Positions 41,070 through 53,420 of a DNA stretch of 64,000 nucleotides are shown one piece after another; position 1 is the stretch's first letter; every line of letters begins with the position of its first letter. The stretch is from the NCBI RefSeq assembly GCF_001294575.1, contig NZ_CP012676.1:62001-126000 (forward strand), read 5' to 3'. The translations under genes and the position numbers were made by a program. Origin of the DNA: Pseudomonas versuta. Its GTDB lineage: Bacteria > Pseudomonadota > Gammaproteobacteria > Pseudomonadales > Pseudomonadaceae. The notes below the pieces were generated by a model. That model was not told the origin of the DNA. It worked only from the letters and a program-made list of their open reading frames with translations, and made no database searches.

Positions 41070-42038
41070 ATGAGCATGTCCGAGAAAATTCAACTTCGCG
41101 AAGAGGTGCCGTCCGAACTGGGTGGCCAACGCCTCGATCAAGTCGCCGCACAATTATTCGCTGAGCACTCGCGCTCGCGCCTTTCCGCCTGGATCAAAGA
41201 CGGCCGCCTCACTGTGGACGGAGCGGTCATACGCCCCCGTGACATTGTGCATGGTGGCGCCATCCTGGAGTTGACTGCCGAGCAGGAAGCCCAGGGTGAG
41301 TGGGTCGCCCAAGACATCCCTCTGGATATCGTTTACGAAGACGATGACATTCTGGTTATCAACAAGCCTGCAGGCTTGGTGGTACACCCGGCTGCCGGGC
41401 ATGCCGACGGCACTTTGCTCAATGCGCTGCTGCATCACGTACCGGACATTATTAATGTGCCGCGTGCGGGGATCGTGCACCGTCTGGACAAAGACACCAC
41501 CGGTCTGATGGTGGTCGCCAAGACCATCCAGGCGCAGACGCAGCTGGTGACCCAGTTGCAGAGCCGCAGTGTCAGCAGGATCTATGAGTGCATTGTTATT
41601 GGTGTCGTTACTGCCGGGGGCAAGATTGATGCGCCCATCGGCCGTCACGGCCAGCAACGTCAGCGTATGGCGGTAATGGAAGGCGGCAAGCAGGCGGTGA
41701 GTCATTACCGCGTGCTTGAGCGTTTCCGTTCCCACACCCATGTGCGGGTCAAGCTGGAAACCGGTCGTACGCACCAGATTCGTGTGCACATGTCCCACAT
41801 CAACTTCCCGTTGGTCGGAGACCCTGCCTATGGCGGTCGCTTCCGTATCCCGCCGGCAGCCAGTGTGACGATGGTCGAATCCCTGAAAAACTTTCCGCGT
41901 CAGGCTCTGCATGCGCGCTTCCTTGAGTTGGATCATCCGACGACCGGTAAGCGCATGAGCTGGGAATCGCCACTTCCGGATGATTTTGTCTGGTTGTTGA
42001 CGTTGCTCAAGCAAGACCGTGAGGCATTTGTCGGGTGA
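41070..42038 (+). CDS. rluD: 23S rRNA pseudouridine synthase RluD
   Basis: 322 residues; N-terminal S4 RNA-binding domain (about 18-80, QRLDQVAAQLFAEHSRSRLS) and catalytic domain with GIVHRLDKDTTGLMVVAKT (catalytic Asp near 144), VVHPAAGH and GRTHQIRVHMSHINFPLVGD. Modifies U1911, 1915 and 1917 of 23S rRNA. Divergent from bamD, and overlapped by pgeF by four bases, the standard gamma-proteobacterial arrangement. Confidence 0.97.
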   Translation: MSMSEKIQLREEVPSELGGQRLDQVAAQLFAEHSRSRLSAWIKDGRLTVDGAVIRPRDIVHGGAILELTAEQEAQGEWVAQDIPLDIVYEDDDILVINKPAGLVVHPAAGHADGTLLNALLHHVPDIINVPRAGIVHRLDKDTTGLMVVAKTIQAQTQLVTQLQSRSVSRIYECIVIGVVTAGGKIDAPIGRHGQQRQRMAVMEGGKQAVSHYRVLERFRSHTHVRVKLETGRTHQIRVHMSHINFPLVGDPAYGGRFRIPPAASVTMVESLKNFPRQALHARFLELDHPTTGKRMSWESPLPDDFVWLLTLLKQDREAFVG

Positions 42039-42766
42039 ATACCTTCCTGATTCCTGACTGGCCAACGCCGGCAGGCATCAGGGCCTGTGTGACCACCCGT
42101 GCGGGCGGCGTCAGTCTGGCGCCGTTCGACAGCTTCAATCTGGGCGATCATGTCGACGACGATCCCGTTGCCGTCGCACATAACCGCCAGCGCCTGACCC
42201 ATATTTTCGATGTGCAGCCCGCTTGGCTTAGCCAGGTTCACGGGGTTGTGGTCGTGCCTGCCAATCCCGCACGGATCGACGAAGCCGACGGTAGCTGGAC
42301 AGATTCGCCCGGTATCGCCTGTACGGCGATGACGGCAGACTGTTTGCCTGCGCTGTTCTGCAATCGTGCCGGAACCCGTGTTGCTGCTGCCCATGCCGGT
42401 TGGCGCGGGCTGGCGGCAGGCGTCCTTGAAGCGACGGCTCAAAACCTCGATGTTGAGCCCCGGGATATTCTGGTGTGGCTGGGCCCGGCTATTGGTCCCA
42501 AGGCCTTTGAAGTCGGGGCCGAGGTGCGGGAAGTCTTTATCAAGGACATGCCTGAGGCTGATGCCGCCTTTGTTCCCAGCATCAATCCAGGGCGCTTTAT
42601 GGCTGATATCTATGAACTGGCGCGCCTGCGCCTGGCTCGCATGGGTATTACAGCGGTCTATGGTGGCGGTTTCTGCACCGTAACCGATCCGCGTTTCTTT
42701 TCTTATCGGCGCAGTCCTCGTACTGGCCGTTTCGCATCGCTGGTCTGGATCGAAAAGACCGCCTAG
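42035..42766 (+). CDS. pgeF: Peptidoglycan editing factor PgeF (YfiH family)
   Basis: 243 residues; GTG start inside the rluD stop (GTGA). Cu/Zn-oxidase-like fold with SQVHGVVVV, DCLPALF, AAAHAGWRGLAAGVLE and CTVTDPRFFSYRRS, giving the conserved His, Cys and His ligands. E. coli PgeF clips wrong Ser-containing muropeptide precursors; older annotations call it polyphenol oxidase/laccase. Coupled to rluD; clpB follows with its own promoter. Confidence 0.95.
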   Translation: MNTFLIPDWPTPAGIRACVTTRAGGVSLAPFDSFNLGDHVDDDPVAVAHNRQRLTHIFDVQPAWLSQVHGVVVVPANPARIDEADGSWTDSPGIACTAMTADCLPALFCNRAGTRVAAAHAGWRGLAAGVLEATAQNLDVEPRDILVWLGPAIGPKAFEVGAEVREVFIKDMPEADAAFVPSINPGRFMADIYELARLRLARMGITAVYGGGFCTVTDPRFFSYRRSPRTGRFASLVWIEKTA

Positions 42767-42790
42767 CTGATCTGCGTCATTTCTTGCTGG

Positions 42791-42818
42791 CTTGAAACTC
42801 CCGGAATTGCCCGCATCT
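42791..42818 (+). promoter_or_regulatory. Sigma-32 heat-shock promoter of clpB
   Basis: CTTGAAA (42791-42797), 12-base spacer, CCCGCATCT (42810-42818). The -35 is a perfect match and the -10 a close match to the RpoH consensus, about 70 bases ahead of clpB. Confidence 0.85.
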
Positions 42819-42890
42819 ACTATGGTATCTGGCAGGTTTCTTCATTCAGGAGTTTCCATCCCTCCGGCCTGCTCATAAGGAAGGTGACGA

Positions 42891-45458
<2,568 letters not shown>

Positions 45459-45482
45459 GCCTTGGCGCCAGTGATTTAAGGA

Positions 45483-45511
45483 AGGCCTCGCATTGCGAGG
45501 CCTTTTTTTTC
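45483..45511 (+). terminator. Intrinsic terminator of clpB
   Basis: AGGCCTCGC-ATT-GCGAGGCCTTTTTTTT; perfect nine-base stem and eight T. Confidence 0.95.
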
Positions 45512-45643
45512 TTAGGGTGTTGATCTGTAAGGAAAACGCTTGTAAGATGCGCCCCGCAGTAAGTCACCCGCAACGGCAACTTGGCCCAAACCGAGAAGCC
45601 CGCTAGAAGAGCTAAATCATTGTCTTCTAACGAAAAATAAGGG

Positions 45644-45671
45644 TTGACAAGGGTTTGAAAGGTTGTAAAAT
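45644..45671 (+). promoter_or_regulatory. Promoter of the tRNA operon
   Basis: TTGACA (45644-45649), 16-base spacer, TAAAAT (45666-45671), followed by the GC-rich discriminator GGCCCGCC. That discriminator is typical of stable-RNA promoters repressed by ppGpp. The first tRNA starts about 80 bases downstream; the rest of 45512-45759 shows no gene. Confidence 0.85.
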
Positions 45672-45759
45672 GGCCCGCCTCAGAGACGCCAACGTAGAGA
45701 TGCGCTGAAGTCAACGAGAGTTGTAAAGAGTTACAAAGTTGTAGATTGAAATATGTAGT

Positions 45760-45835
45760 TCCGCGATAGCTCAGTTGGTAGAGCAAATGACTGTTAATCA
45801 TTGGGTCCCTGGTTCGAGTCCAGGTCGTGGAGCCA
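45760..45835 (+). tRNA. tRNA-Asn (GTT)
   Basis: 76 bases with CCA encoded. Acceptor TCCGCGA pairs with TCGTGGA (one G-U); anticodon loop CTGTTAATC gives GTT; T arm GGTTCGAGTCC. First of the cluster. Confidence 0.97.
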
Positions 45836-45844
45836 TTTTCAAGC

Positions 45845-45921
45845 CGGGGTATAGCGCAGTCCGGTAGCGCGCCTGCTTTGGGAGCAGGATGTCAGGAGTT
45901 CGAATCCCCTTACCCCGACCA
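45845..45921 (+). tRNA. tRNA-Pro (TGG), copy 1
   Basis: 77 bases with CCA. Acceptor CGGGGTA/TACCCCG; the anticodon loop within CTGCTTTGGGAGCAG gives TGG; T loop GTTCGAATC. Identical to the copy at 46098. Confidence 0.97.
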
Positions 45922-45926
45922 TTTTT

Positions 45927-46002
45927 GGGTCGTTAGCTCAGTTGGTAGAGCAGTTGGCTTTTAACCAATTGGTCGTAGGTTCGAATCCCACACGACCCAC
46001 CA
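45927..46002 (+). tRNA. tRNA-Lys (TTT)
   Basis: 76 bases with CCA. Acceptor GGGTCGT/ACGACCC; anticodon loop CTTTTAA gives TTT; T arm GGTTCGAATCC. In P. aeruginosa the tRNA-Lys near clpB is a known target for PAPI-1/pKLC102-type islands. Confidence 0.97.
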
Positions 46003-46066
46003 TTTTTGGCTTCAGTTAATTCTGGGGCTAGATCTTAAGATCAGAGGCCAAAAGCACTGATCGCAG

Positions 46067-46095
46067 AAGGCGCCTCTTGAAGGTGCCTTTTTTTT
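46067..46095 (+). terminator. Intrinsic terminator between tRNA-Lys and second tRNA-Pro
   Basis: AAGGCGCCT-CTTGA-AGGTGCCTT with one G-U pair, then a run of T that ends two bases before the second tRNA-Pro. It should stop the tRNA operon transcript. Confidence 0.85.
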
Positions 46096-46097
46096 AC

Positions 46098-46174
46098 CGG
46101 GGTATAGCGCAGTCCGGTAGCGCGCCTGCTTTGGGAGCAGGATGTCAGGAGTTCGAATCCCCTTACCCCGACCA
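46098..46174 (+). tRNA. tRNA-Pro (TGG), copy 2
   Basis: Identical over all 77 bases to copy 1. It begins two bases after a strong intrinsic terminator and no promoter was seen between tRNA-Lys and this gene, so expression is doubtful unless read-through occurs. Confidence 0.95.
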
Positions 46175-46238
46175 TTTTCAGCCCAGCAGTAGCGGGTGCG
46201 AAAATAAGGCGCTGATGACATTCTCATCGGCAGCCAAT

Positions 46239-46269
46239 AAAAAAAGCGACCTTCGGGGCGCTTTTTTTA
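46239..46269 (+). terminator. Intrinsic terminator after second tRNA-Pro
   Basis: AAAAAAAGCGACC-TTCG-GGGCGCTTTTTTT with a UUCG loop and one mismatch. It works on either strand and also lies beyond gadC; the gap 46270-46387 holds only a partial REP-like palindrome (CTGGCTTGCCAG, 46314-46325). Confidence 0.88.
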
Positions 46270-46387
46270 TGCCTGCAGAAAACTGGACAGGTTGGCATCG
46301 TTCTTTGCGGGAGCTGGCTTGCCAGCGATGAAGGCAGCTTATCAGCGACCTCCCGCATCACAACGGCGAACCTTTCTTGCCCCAAGC

Positions 46388-47917
46388 CTATGAAGCGCTT
46401 TTCGCCTTGTTGTCGGCGTCTTGCAGGTCCTGCAGAGCCGCAGAATATTGATCGGCTTCAGCCTTTGGCACCATCTGCCATGACGGTTTGCGCAGCGCAT
46501 AAAAAATAAAGGGCGGTACGCCAGCAATCACGAGCCCGGCGAGCAAGACCCCCGCGTATTCGAAAAACGGCATGCTGCTGAAGTTATTTGGCGGAATAAA
46601 GCCAAAGATCAGTGCCACGCAGGTCGAGAACAGCCCCAGATAGCACCACCCATGCAGCCCCTTGAGCACATAGCCGCGTTTAACGTTGGGTTGGGTTTTG
46701 CGCAGCTTCATGGCCGCCATAAACATAAAGACGTAGATGATCAGGTACATCAGTGCCGCCATCGCACTAATCATCCAGAACGCATCCGACACGTTGTCGA
46801 TAAAAATGTAGATGCTCGACAGCAGGGTCACGATCACTGCCTGCAGGTACAGAATGTTTTTCTGTACCCCCTTGCTGTTCACTTTTTGCAGTGAGGGCGG
46901 AAGCATGCCCGCCTTGCCGACAAACAACAGGCCTGTCGATGGCCCTCCGGTCCAGGCAAGTACTCCCCCCAGCGCGCCAATCACCAGCATGATGGCCATG
47001 ATTTTAGTTGCCCATGGCATGCCGAAGCCTTCAAAAAAGGCGGCATAGGCTTGAATCACACCGGCAGTCAGACTGGTTGAGTCGGCAGGAACCACCAGAG
47101 ATATCGCCACTGTCGGTGGAATAAACACCAGCAGGATCAGCACAAACGCCAACAAAATTGCGCGGGGCATTTCTTTTTGCGGGTTACGCAGCTCTCTCGC
47201 GTGAATCGCATTCATCTCAATACCGGCGAATGCCAGAAAGTTACCCACAATCAATACCAGCCCGGAAATTGAACCTGTGAACTCGCGCCACAAATCACCG
47301 TGCAGGTTATGCGAGCCGGTTTTAACCGTGCTGTGGGTGTCAAAAATCGCCGGAATCAAGGCGTCCCACGTCAGCGGGGTAGCGGACTTGTGCCCCAGCA
47401 CCAGCCATGCCACACCCAAAATGACCAGCAAGGCGGCGGGCAATGCGGTTCCCAGCAACATAAACCAGGACGTCAACTTGGACAGGGTGGTCATCCCGTT
47501 GAGCGTGATAAACGTCGACAGCCAATACAGCACAATGATGACTGCGGCGGTAAAGACCCCGCTTTTGGCCAGTTCCGGGTTAATCAGATAGGCCAGGGTA
47601 CTCGCGCCGAACCCCAGAACGATCGGATACCAGACCACCACCTGCACCCACATGAACCACATGATGAAGAACCCGGAGCGGTCGCCATATGCCTGGCGCA
47701 CCCAGCCATAGATGCCGCCGTTCCATCCGGTGCCCAGCTCGGAGGCCACCAGTGATACCGGGATGAAAAACAAAAGTGCCGGAATGACGTAGAGAAAAAT
47801 CGAACCTAGGCCATAAACCGCCATGCTGGGCAGTGAACGGATGCTGGCGACGGCCGCGACCATCATGAAACAGATGGTGAGCCATGAAATATAAGTTTTA
47901 GCGTTACTGGCAGCCAT
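46388..47917 (-). CDS. gadC: Glutamate/GABA antiporter GadC
   Basis: 509 residues, APC-family transporter with about 12 helices: SIRSLPSMAVYGLGSIFLYV, ASELGTGWNGGIYGWVRQAY, LAFAGIEMNAIHARELRNPQ, LAWTGGPSTGLLFVGKAGML. It exchanges external glutamate for internal GABA in acid resistance. The C-terminal tail (about 470-509, RKPSWQMVPKAEADQYSAAL) resembles the pH-sensing plug of GadC. Start at 47917 with GGGAGG five bases upstream. It follows glsA by 28 bases, so they are one operon. Confidence 0.93.
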   Translation of the reverse strand: MAASNAKTYISWLTICFMMVAAVASIRSLPSMAVYGLGSIFLYVIPALLFFIPVSLVASELGTGWNGGIYGWVRQAYGDRSGFFIMWFMWVQVVVWYPIVLGFGASTLAYLINPELAKSGVFTAAVIIVLYWLSTFITLNGMTTLSKLTSWFMLLGTALPAALLVILGVAWLVLGHKSATPLTWDALIPAIFDTHSTVKTGSHNLHGDLWREFTGSISGLVLIVGNFLAFAGIEMNAIHARELRNPQKEMPRAILLAFVLILLVFIPPTVAISLVVPADSTSLTAGVIQAYAAFFEGFGMPWATKIMAIMLVIGALGGVLAWTGGPSTGLLFVGKAGMLPPSLQKVNSKGVQKNILYLQAVIVTLLSSIYIFIDNVSDAFWMISAMAALMYLIIYVFMFMAAMKLRKTQPNVKRGYVLKGLHGWCYLGLFSTCVALIFGFIPPNNFSSMPFFEYAGVLLAGLVIAGVPPFIFYALRKPSWQMVPKAEADQYSAALQDLQDADNKAKSAS

Positions 47918-47945
47918 AAGTGCCTCCCTGCTATTCAAGCGAGTA

Positions 47946-48890
47946 TTAGTGCAGCAGGCTCAGATTGAGCGTGCGGCTTAGGTATTCAGCGGCCAGTTGA
48001 CCGCGAACGCTATTCCCCGCCACATCCAGCGGCGGAGCAAAGGCGGCAATGGCGCAGACCCCGGGCACCACGGCCAGAATGCCGCCGCCAACCCCACTTT
48101 TACCCGGCAGACCGACCTTGTAATACCAGTCACCAGTGGTGTCATACAGACCGTTCAGGGTCATTTCGCTGAGGATGGGGGCTACGTTTTTGGCGGCTAC
48201 CACCCGTTTCCCGGTGAGCGGATTAACCCCACCGTTGGCCAGTGCCACGCCCATTGTCACCAGGTCATGGCAAGTAATCGCGACCGAGCATTGACGGGTG
48301 TAGACATCGCACACCTCCATGGGGTGGGCATGCATGTAGCCGTAACTTTGCAGCAGCCACGCAATGCCACGGTTGTGTTGATTGGAATTGGCCTCGGACG
48401 TGTAAACCTCTTCGTTGACCGTCAGATCGCGTCCGGCAAAAGCGTTGTAAGTCGCCTGGATGTGATCCCAGCGAGCCTGTGCCGTATCGGCCCTAATCAG
48501 GCTGACCGTGGCCATCGCCCCGGCATTTACAAAGGGATTGAGCGGTCGGCCTTTATGCAGTTCCAGAGCGACAACCGAGTTGAAGGGCTCGCCCGTCGGA
48601 TCGCAACCGATTTTGCTGCGCAAGGCTTGGGGCCCCACCTCATCCAGCACATGGGCTAGGGTGAAAACCTTGGAAATCGATTCGATGGCGAACGCGTAAC
48701 CGGTGTCTCCCGCCTCGGCATGGGAGCCATCACAAAACATGATGCTGATACCGAATAAATGGGATGGAACATCCGCCAGGTAGGGGATGTAGCTGGCGTT
48801 CTTGCCGTGGTGGTTGCTGGCAAATCGCTGCAGGGCCTCGTTTACCGCCTGTATGACATTGCTGTCGACGGTCGTGGGTGTGTGTTTCAT
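47946..48890 (-). CDS. glsA: Glutaminase A
   Basis: 314 residues of the beta-lactamase-like glutaminase family. Nucleophile motif ESISKVFTLAHVLDE (Ser-x-x-Lys, near residue 69-72), NPFVNAGAMATVSL, SEANSNQHNRGIAWLLQSYG, and GLPGKSGVGGGILAVVPG near 262-280. Hydrolyses glutamine to glutamate and ammonia; the ammonia can buffer acid. Placement upstream of gadC and divergent from gadB resembles the E. coli YbaS (GlsA)-based acid resistance. Confidence 0.96.
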   Translation of the reverse strand: MKHTPTTVDSNVIQAVNEALQRFASNHHGKNASYIPYLADVPSHLFGISIMFCDGSHAEAGDTGYAFAIESISKVFTLAHVLDEVGPQALRSKIGCDPTGEPFNSVVALELHKGRPLNPFVNAGAMATVSLIRADTAQARWDHIQATYNAFAGRDLTVNEEVYTSEANSNQHNRGIAWLLQSYGYMHAHPMEVCDVYTRQCSVAITCHDLVTMGVALANGGVNPLTGKRVVAAKNVAPILSEMTLNGLYDTTGDWYYKVGLPGKSGVGGGILAVVPGVCAIAAFAPPLDVAGNSVRGQLAAEYLSRTLNLSLLH

Positions 48891-48984
48891 CGCGCTCGCT
48901 CCGTGAGTGCTTTATGGAACGAGGGACTATAGGACGGAAACTTGAGACCCGCCCGACCCGCAGAGGCGAAACCCGAAGGCTTGT

Positions 48985-48991
48985 CTATGCT
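48985..48991 (+). promoter_or_regulatory. Candidate sigma-S-type -10 box for gadB
   Basis: TTGTCTATGCT contains CTATGCT, one base from the stationary-phase -10 CTATACT, 74 bases before gadB. No clear -35. A weak assignment, given because gad genes are stationary-phase regulated in E. coli. Confidence 0.35.
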
Positions 48992-49064
48992 GGCTGGGTC
49001 ATTGCTGAGTCAGTCGAAAGGGAGGTCGGCCCAGTAGCTGTTTCATTACTCAAGGAGAGTTCAC

Positions 49065-50462
<1,398 letters not shown>

Positions 50463-50473
50463 ACCCTGGCTAC

Positions 50474-50535
50474 TGTAGGAGCGAGCTTGCTCGCGAGCTG
50501 TTCGAAAAAGCTCTAGAGCAAGCTCGCTCCTGCAG
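50474..50535. repeat. REPIN-like element behind gadB
   Basis: TGTAGGAGCGAGCTTGCTCG on the left and AGAGCAAGCTCGCTCCTGCA on the right, about 20 bases apart, same family as 2511 and 12056. It marks the junction between the gad-gls block and the core gene ndh. Confidence 0.88.
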
Positions 50536-50547
50536 GATTTGTGGAGG

Positions 50548-51849
50548 TCAGTGCAGTTTCAGGCGTGGCTCGGTACCACGTCCGATCCTGCTGCCGAGCA
50601 TCAGCATCAAGGTGCGGAACGTCCCGTACAGCGCCATTTGGTGCATGCGGTACAGCGAGATGTAAAACATCCGGGCCAGCCAGCCTTCCAGCATCACGGT
50701 TCCCATCAGGCTACCCATCAAGTTACCCACAGCCGAAAAACTCGACAGTGAAATGAGCGAGCCGTAATCGCGGTAGTGATAATCAGGCAGCTGTGACTTG
50801 CCTTCAATCCGCAATTTTAACGACTTGGCCAGCAGCGAAGCTTGTTGATGAGCCGCCTGGGCACGTGGCGGAACCATCTTGTCGGTACCGGGTTGCGGGC
50901 AGGCAGCGCAATCGCCAAAGGCAAAAATGTTGTCATCGCGGCTGGTTTGTAGCGTGGGGCGAACCACCAGCTGGTTGATGCGATTGGTTTCAAGCCCGGC
51001 AATCTCATGCAGAAAACCTGGTGCGCGAATACCTGCGGCCCAAACCTTCAGGCTTGCAGGAATCACCTGACCATCCTTGGTAATCAAGCTGTCAGCAGTC
51101 ACTTCGCTCACCGCTGAGTTGGTCAGAACGGTAACCCCGAGCTTCTCCAGGGTTTTATGCACAGGTCCGCCAATGCGTTCCGGCAATGCGGGTAAAACCC
51201 GTGGTCCGGCTTCGATCAGGGTGATGTGCATGTTTTCGGGCTTGATGCGGTCCAGGCCGTAAGCCGCCAATTCGTGTGCAGCGTTATGCAGTTCGGCCGC
51301 CAGCTCAACCCCGGTCGCACCTGCGCCGACGATGGCCACGCTGATCTGCTCGACCACGTCGGTTTGTCCGGCATGTGCACGCAGATAGTGGTTAAGCAAT
51401 TGCTGATGAAAGCGCTCGGCTTGCTTGCGGGTGTCCAGAAACAGGCAATGCTCAGCCGCGCCCTTGGTCCCGAAATCGTTGGTGGTGCTGCCCACTGCAA
51501 TCACCAGCGTGTCGTAGCCCAGCTCTCGTGCAGGTACCAGTTCCTGGCCATCTTCATCGAGGGTTGCCGACAATGAGATCTTTTTCCCTTCACGATCTAG
51601 CCCGCTCATGCGGCCGAGCTGAAACTCGAAGTGGTTCCATTTGGCCTGGGCGACGTAATTGAGTTCGTCTTCCGAAGAGTTCAGCGATCCGGCCGCGACC
51701 TCATGCAGCAGTGGTTTCCAGATATGGGTCAGGTTGGTATCGACCAGCATCACGCTGGCTTTACCACGTTTGCCCAGAGTCTTGCCCAGGCGGGTCGCCA
51801 ACTCCAGTCCGCCGGCGCCGCCGCCGACGATAACAATACGATGGGTCAT
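50548..51849 (-). CDS. ndh: Type II NADH dehydrogenase
   Basis: 433 residues, non-proton-pumping NADH:quinone oxidoreductase bound to the inner membrane. FAD-binding IVIVGGGAGGLELATRLG near residue 5-22, NAD-binding ISVAIVGAGATGVELAAELH near 165-184, and FAFGDCAACP near 305. The C-terminal amphipathic/hydrophobic part (MLEGWLARMFYISLYRMHQM) attaches to the membrane. ATG at 51849 is used; an in-frame GTG lies nine bases upstream. A DUF3094 gene precedes it on the same strand. Confidence 0.95.
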   Translation of the reverse strand: MTHRIVIVGGGAGGLELATRLGKTLGKRGKASVMLVDTNLTHIWKPLLHEVAAGSLNSSEDELNYVAQAKWNHFEFQLGRMSGLDREGKKISLSATLDEDGQELVPARELGYDTLVIAVGSTTNDFGTKGAAEHCLFLDTRKQAERFHQQLLNHYLRAHAGQTDVVEQISVAIVGAGATGVELAAELHNAAHELAAYGLDRIKPENMHITLIEAGPRVLPALPERIGGPVHKTLEKLGVTVLTNSAVSEVTADSLITKDGQVIPASLKVWAAGIRAPGFLHEIAGLETNRINQLVVRPTLQTSRDDNIFAFGDCAACPQPGTDKMVPPRAQAAHQQASLLAKSLKLRIEGKSQLPDYHYRDYGSLISLSSFSAVGNLMGSLMGTVMLEGWLARMFYISLYRMHQMALYGTFRTLMLMLGSRIGRGTEPRLKLH

Positions 51850-51912
51850 AGGTATCACTCACAAGGCTTAAAAAATTCTGTGGTTCAGTGACCCGGGCGA
51901 GCGCAATGCAGC

Positions 51913-52086
51913 TCAAAGCACCAGATAACTCAGGAGGCGGCTCAACAGGCCCATGCCAATCACCACGATCACTACCACCCCAAGGAGCAGCAAGGGCCGG
52001 AAAGGCCGGCGCTCAACCTGGTTTTGTGGCAGCAGCAGATACTCTTCGACATGCTTTTGATCATCCGGGTTCAGGCGGCTGGACAT
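51913..52086 (-). CDS. DUF3094 family small membrane protein
   Basis: 57 residues, found by reading the minus strand: MSSRLNPDDQKHVEEYLLLP, then QNQVERRPFRP and a hydrophobic helix LLLLGVVVIVVIGMGLLSRL, ending LSYLVL. This is the DUF3094 family that sits upstream of ndh in Pseudomonas. One predicted membrane helix; function unknown, possibly linked to Ndh. The start follows GAGGCCACAAAT. Short but with clear coding pattern. Confidence 0.85.
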   Translation of the reverse strand: MSSRLNPDDQKHVEEYLLLPQNQVERRPFRPLLLLGVVVIVVIGMGLLSRLLSYLVL

Positions 52087-52141
52087 ATTTGTGGCCTCGT
52101 CAGATAGACGTTGCGGGAGGTGTAAAAGCTACAGCGGTGAA

Positions 52142-52669
52142 TCAACCGGGATTAAAAGGAGCATAGCCGCTGGGCAGCAATGGCTCGACCCGCAGTTCGT
52201 CGTCTAGACGAATGATCCCGCTTTCGATTACCCGGGCGGTGATCCCGCCGTGGCCACGCACTGCCTGAAAAGTGCCAGGGCCCAGACGTTGTTCCAGCCT
52301 GGCACAGGGCTGGCACCAGCCGGTGGTCTCGAAAATGGCCTGGCCAATCCTGAAGCGCCGGCCTTTGAGGCTGAACAGATTGATCCCGCTGACCATCAGG
52401 TTGCGCCGCAGATCCCGGGCCACTACCGGTTGGTCTTGCGGGCGCCCCATCAACGAGTTGATGACGGCCAGATGTTCCCACTGAATCAGCGTCACTTGCC
52501 GGGCATTGCGGGGCCCGGGGCGTGCATGATCGCCAGTCAGCCCGGCTTCGCGGCGGGCTTCCACGGCGTCGAGTTCCAGCATGTCTGCGCGGGACTCGGG
52601 GCGTACGCCGATCCACCGCACGCGGCCGGTTTGCGGTACGTCGGCAAGCAGTTCCTGCAGCGGGCTCAC
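52142..52669 (-). CDS. MOSC domain protein
   Basis: 175 residues; the MOSC beta-barrel domain (about 20-160) has EARREAGLTGDHARPGPRNA, LRRNLMVSGINLFSLKGRRF and the Cys motif CQPCARLE (Cys near 119). MOSC domains handle sulfur for molybdenum cofactor sulfuration or N-hydroxylated substrates; YiiM-type functions are possible. GTG start inside the stop of the DUF1780 gene (GTGA), so the two are coupled. Confidence 0.9.
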   Translation of the reverse strand: MSPLQELLADVPQTGRVRWIGVRPESRADMLELDAVEARREAGLTGDHARPGPRNARQVTLIQWEHLAVINSLMGRPQDQPVVARDLRRNLMVSGINLFSLKGRRFRIGQAIFETTGWCQPCARLEQRLGPGTFQAVRGHGGITARVIESGIIRLDDELRVEPLLPSGYAPFNPG

Positions 52670-53295
52670 AGGCTGATCCCGACATCGAAAATAATGCTGC
52701 GGCCCAGGTTATTGCGCAAAAAGTCCGGCGCATCCGGCTGTGCAAACAACACCCGGGCAAAGGTCGGGCCGACCAGTGACAGTGAGCGCCATCCCATGCG
52801 CAAGTATTCGGTCGGGGGCGGGAAGTGGCTGTTAAGGTCCAGTACTTCGCGCTTGAGGCTGGAAAAGGCAATGATGTCCAGTTGGCCTAAATCGATATCG
52901 CGCTCGCGGTAGTTGGTCGCTTTTTTGTGCAGGGTAGGGCCCAGGCGCTGCAGCAGTTTGCTCGCCGGGATTCGCTTGGGGCGTGCTTCACGGCGTACCA
53001 GCTGGCTCAGCGAGTAGGCGCTGCGGCGGCGCTGCAGCTCTTCGCGCCACTCATCATTCAAGCGGCGACCTTCATCGAGTACGAAGAACACTTCAAAGCG
53101 CGCCTCACCAAACAATACGTCCGGAGGCTCTTGGCTGGCCTGGGTGAAATCCTCGGTGTGGTAGGGGATATTCAAGCCCTGGAGCAGGCGCTGGCATACC
53201 CAACGCTCACGCTCCCACTTGCGGGCATTGGATAAAAAGGCATTGGCTTGTTCGGCCTGGATGGTGAGCAGGCGCAGATAGTCAGAGTCGTCCAT
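52666..53295 (-). CDS. DUF1780 family protein
   Basis: 209 residues, MDDSDYLRLLTIQAEQANAF..., which I recognise as DUF1780, a Pseudomonas family sometimes described as a putative endonuclease. Visible conserved parts: KWERERWVCQRLLQGLNIPY, ARFEVFFVLDEGRRLNDEWR and FSSLKREVLDLNSHFPPPTE. I cannot confirm catalytic residues by eye. Coupled with the MOSC gene downstream. Confidence 0.82.
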   Translation of the reverse strand: MDDSDYLRLLTIQAEQANAFLSNARKWERERWVCQRLLQGLNIPYHTEDFTQASQEPPDVLFGEARFEVFFVLDEGRRLNDEWREELQRRRSAYSLSQLVRREARPKRIPASKLLQRLGPTLHKKATNYRERDIDLGQLDIIAFSSLKREVLDLNSHFPPPTEYLRMGWRSLSLVGPTFARVLFAQPDAPDFLRNNLGRSIIFDVGISL

Positions 53296-53420
53296 TGACG
53301 CAGCTTAGCCTTGAAACAGGTGTTACCGAAAGCCTGCGGTGTAGACTGACGCGCATCACAATCACTGGCATCAGACATGGAGGGTTGGGCGGTGAGCTTT
53401 AACAAGGTCGGGACACAGAC

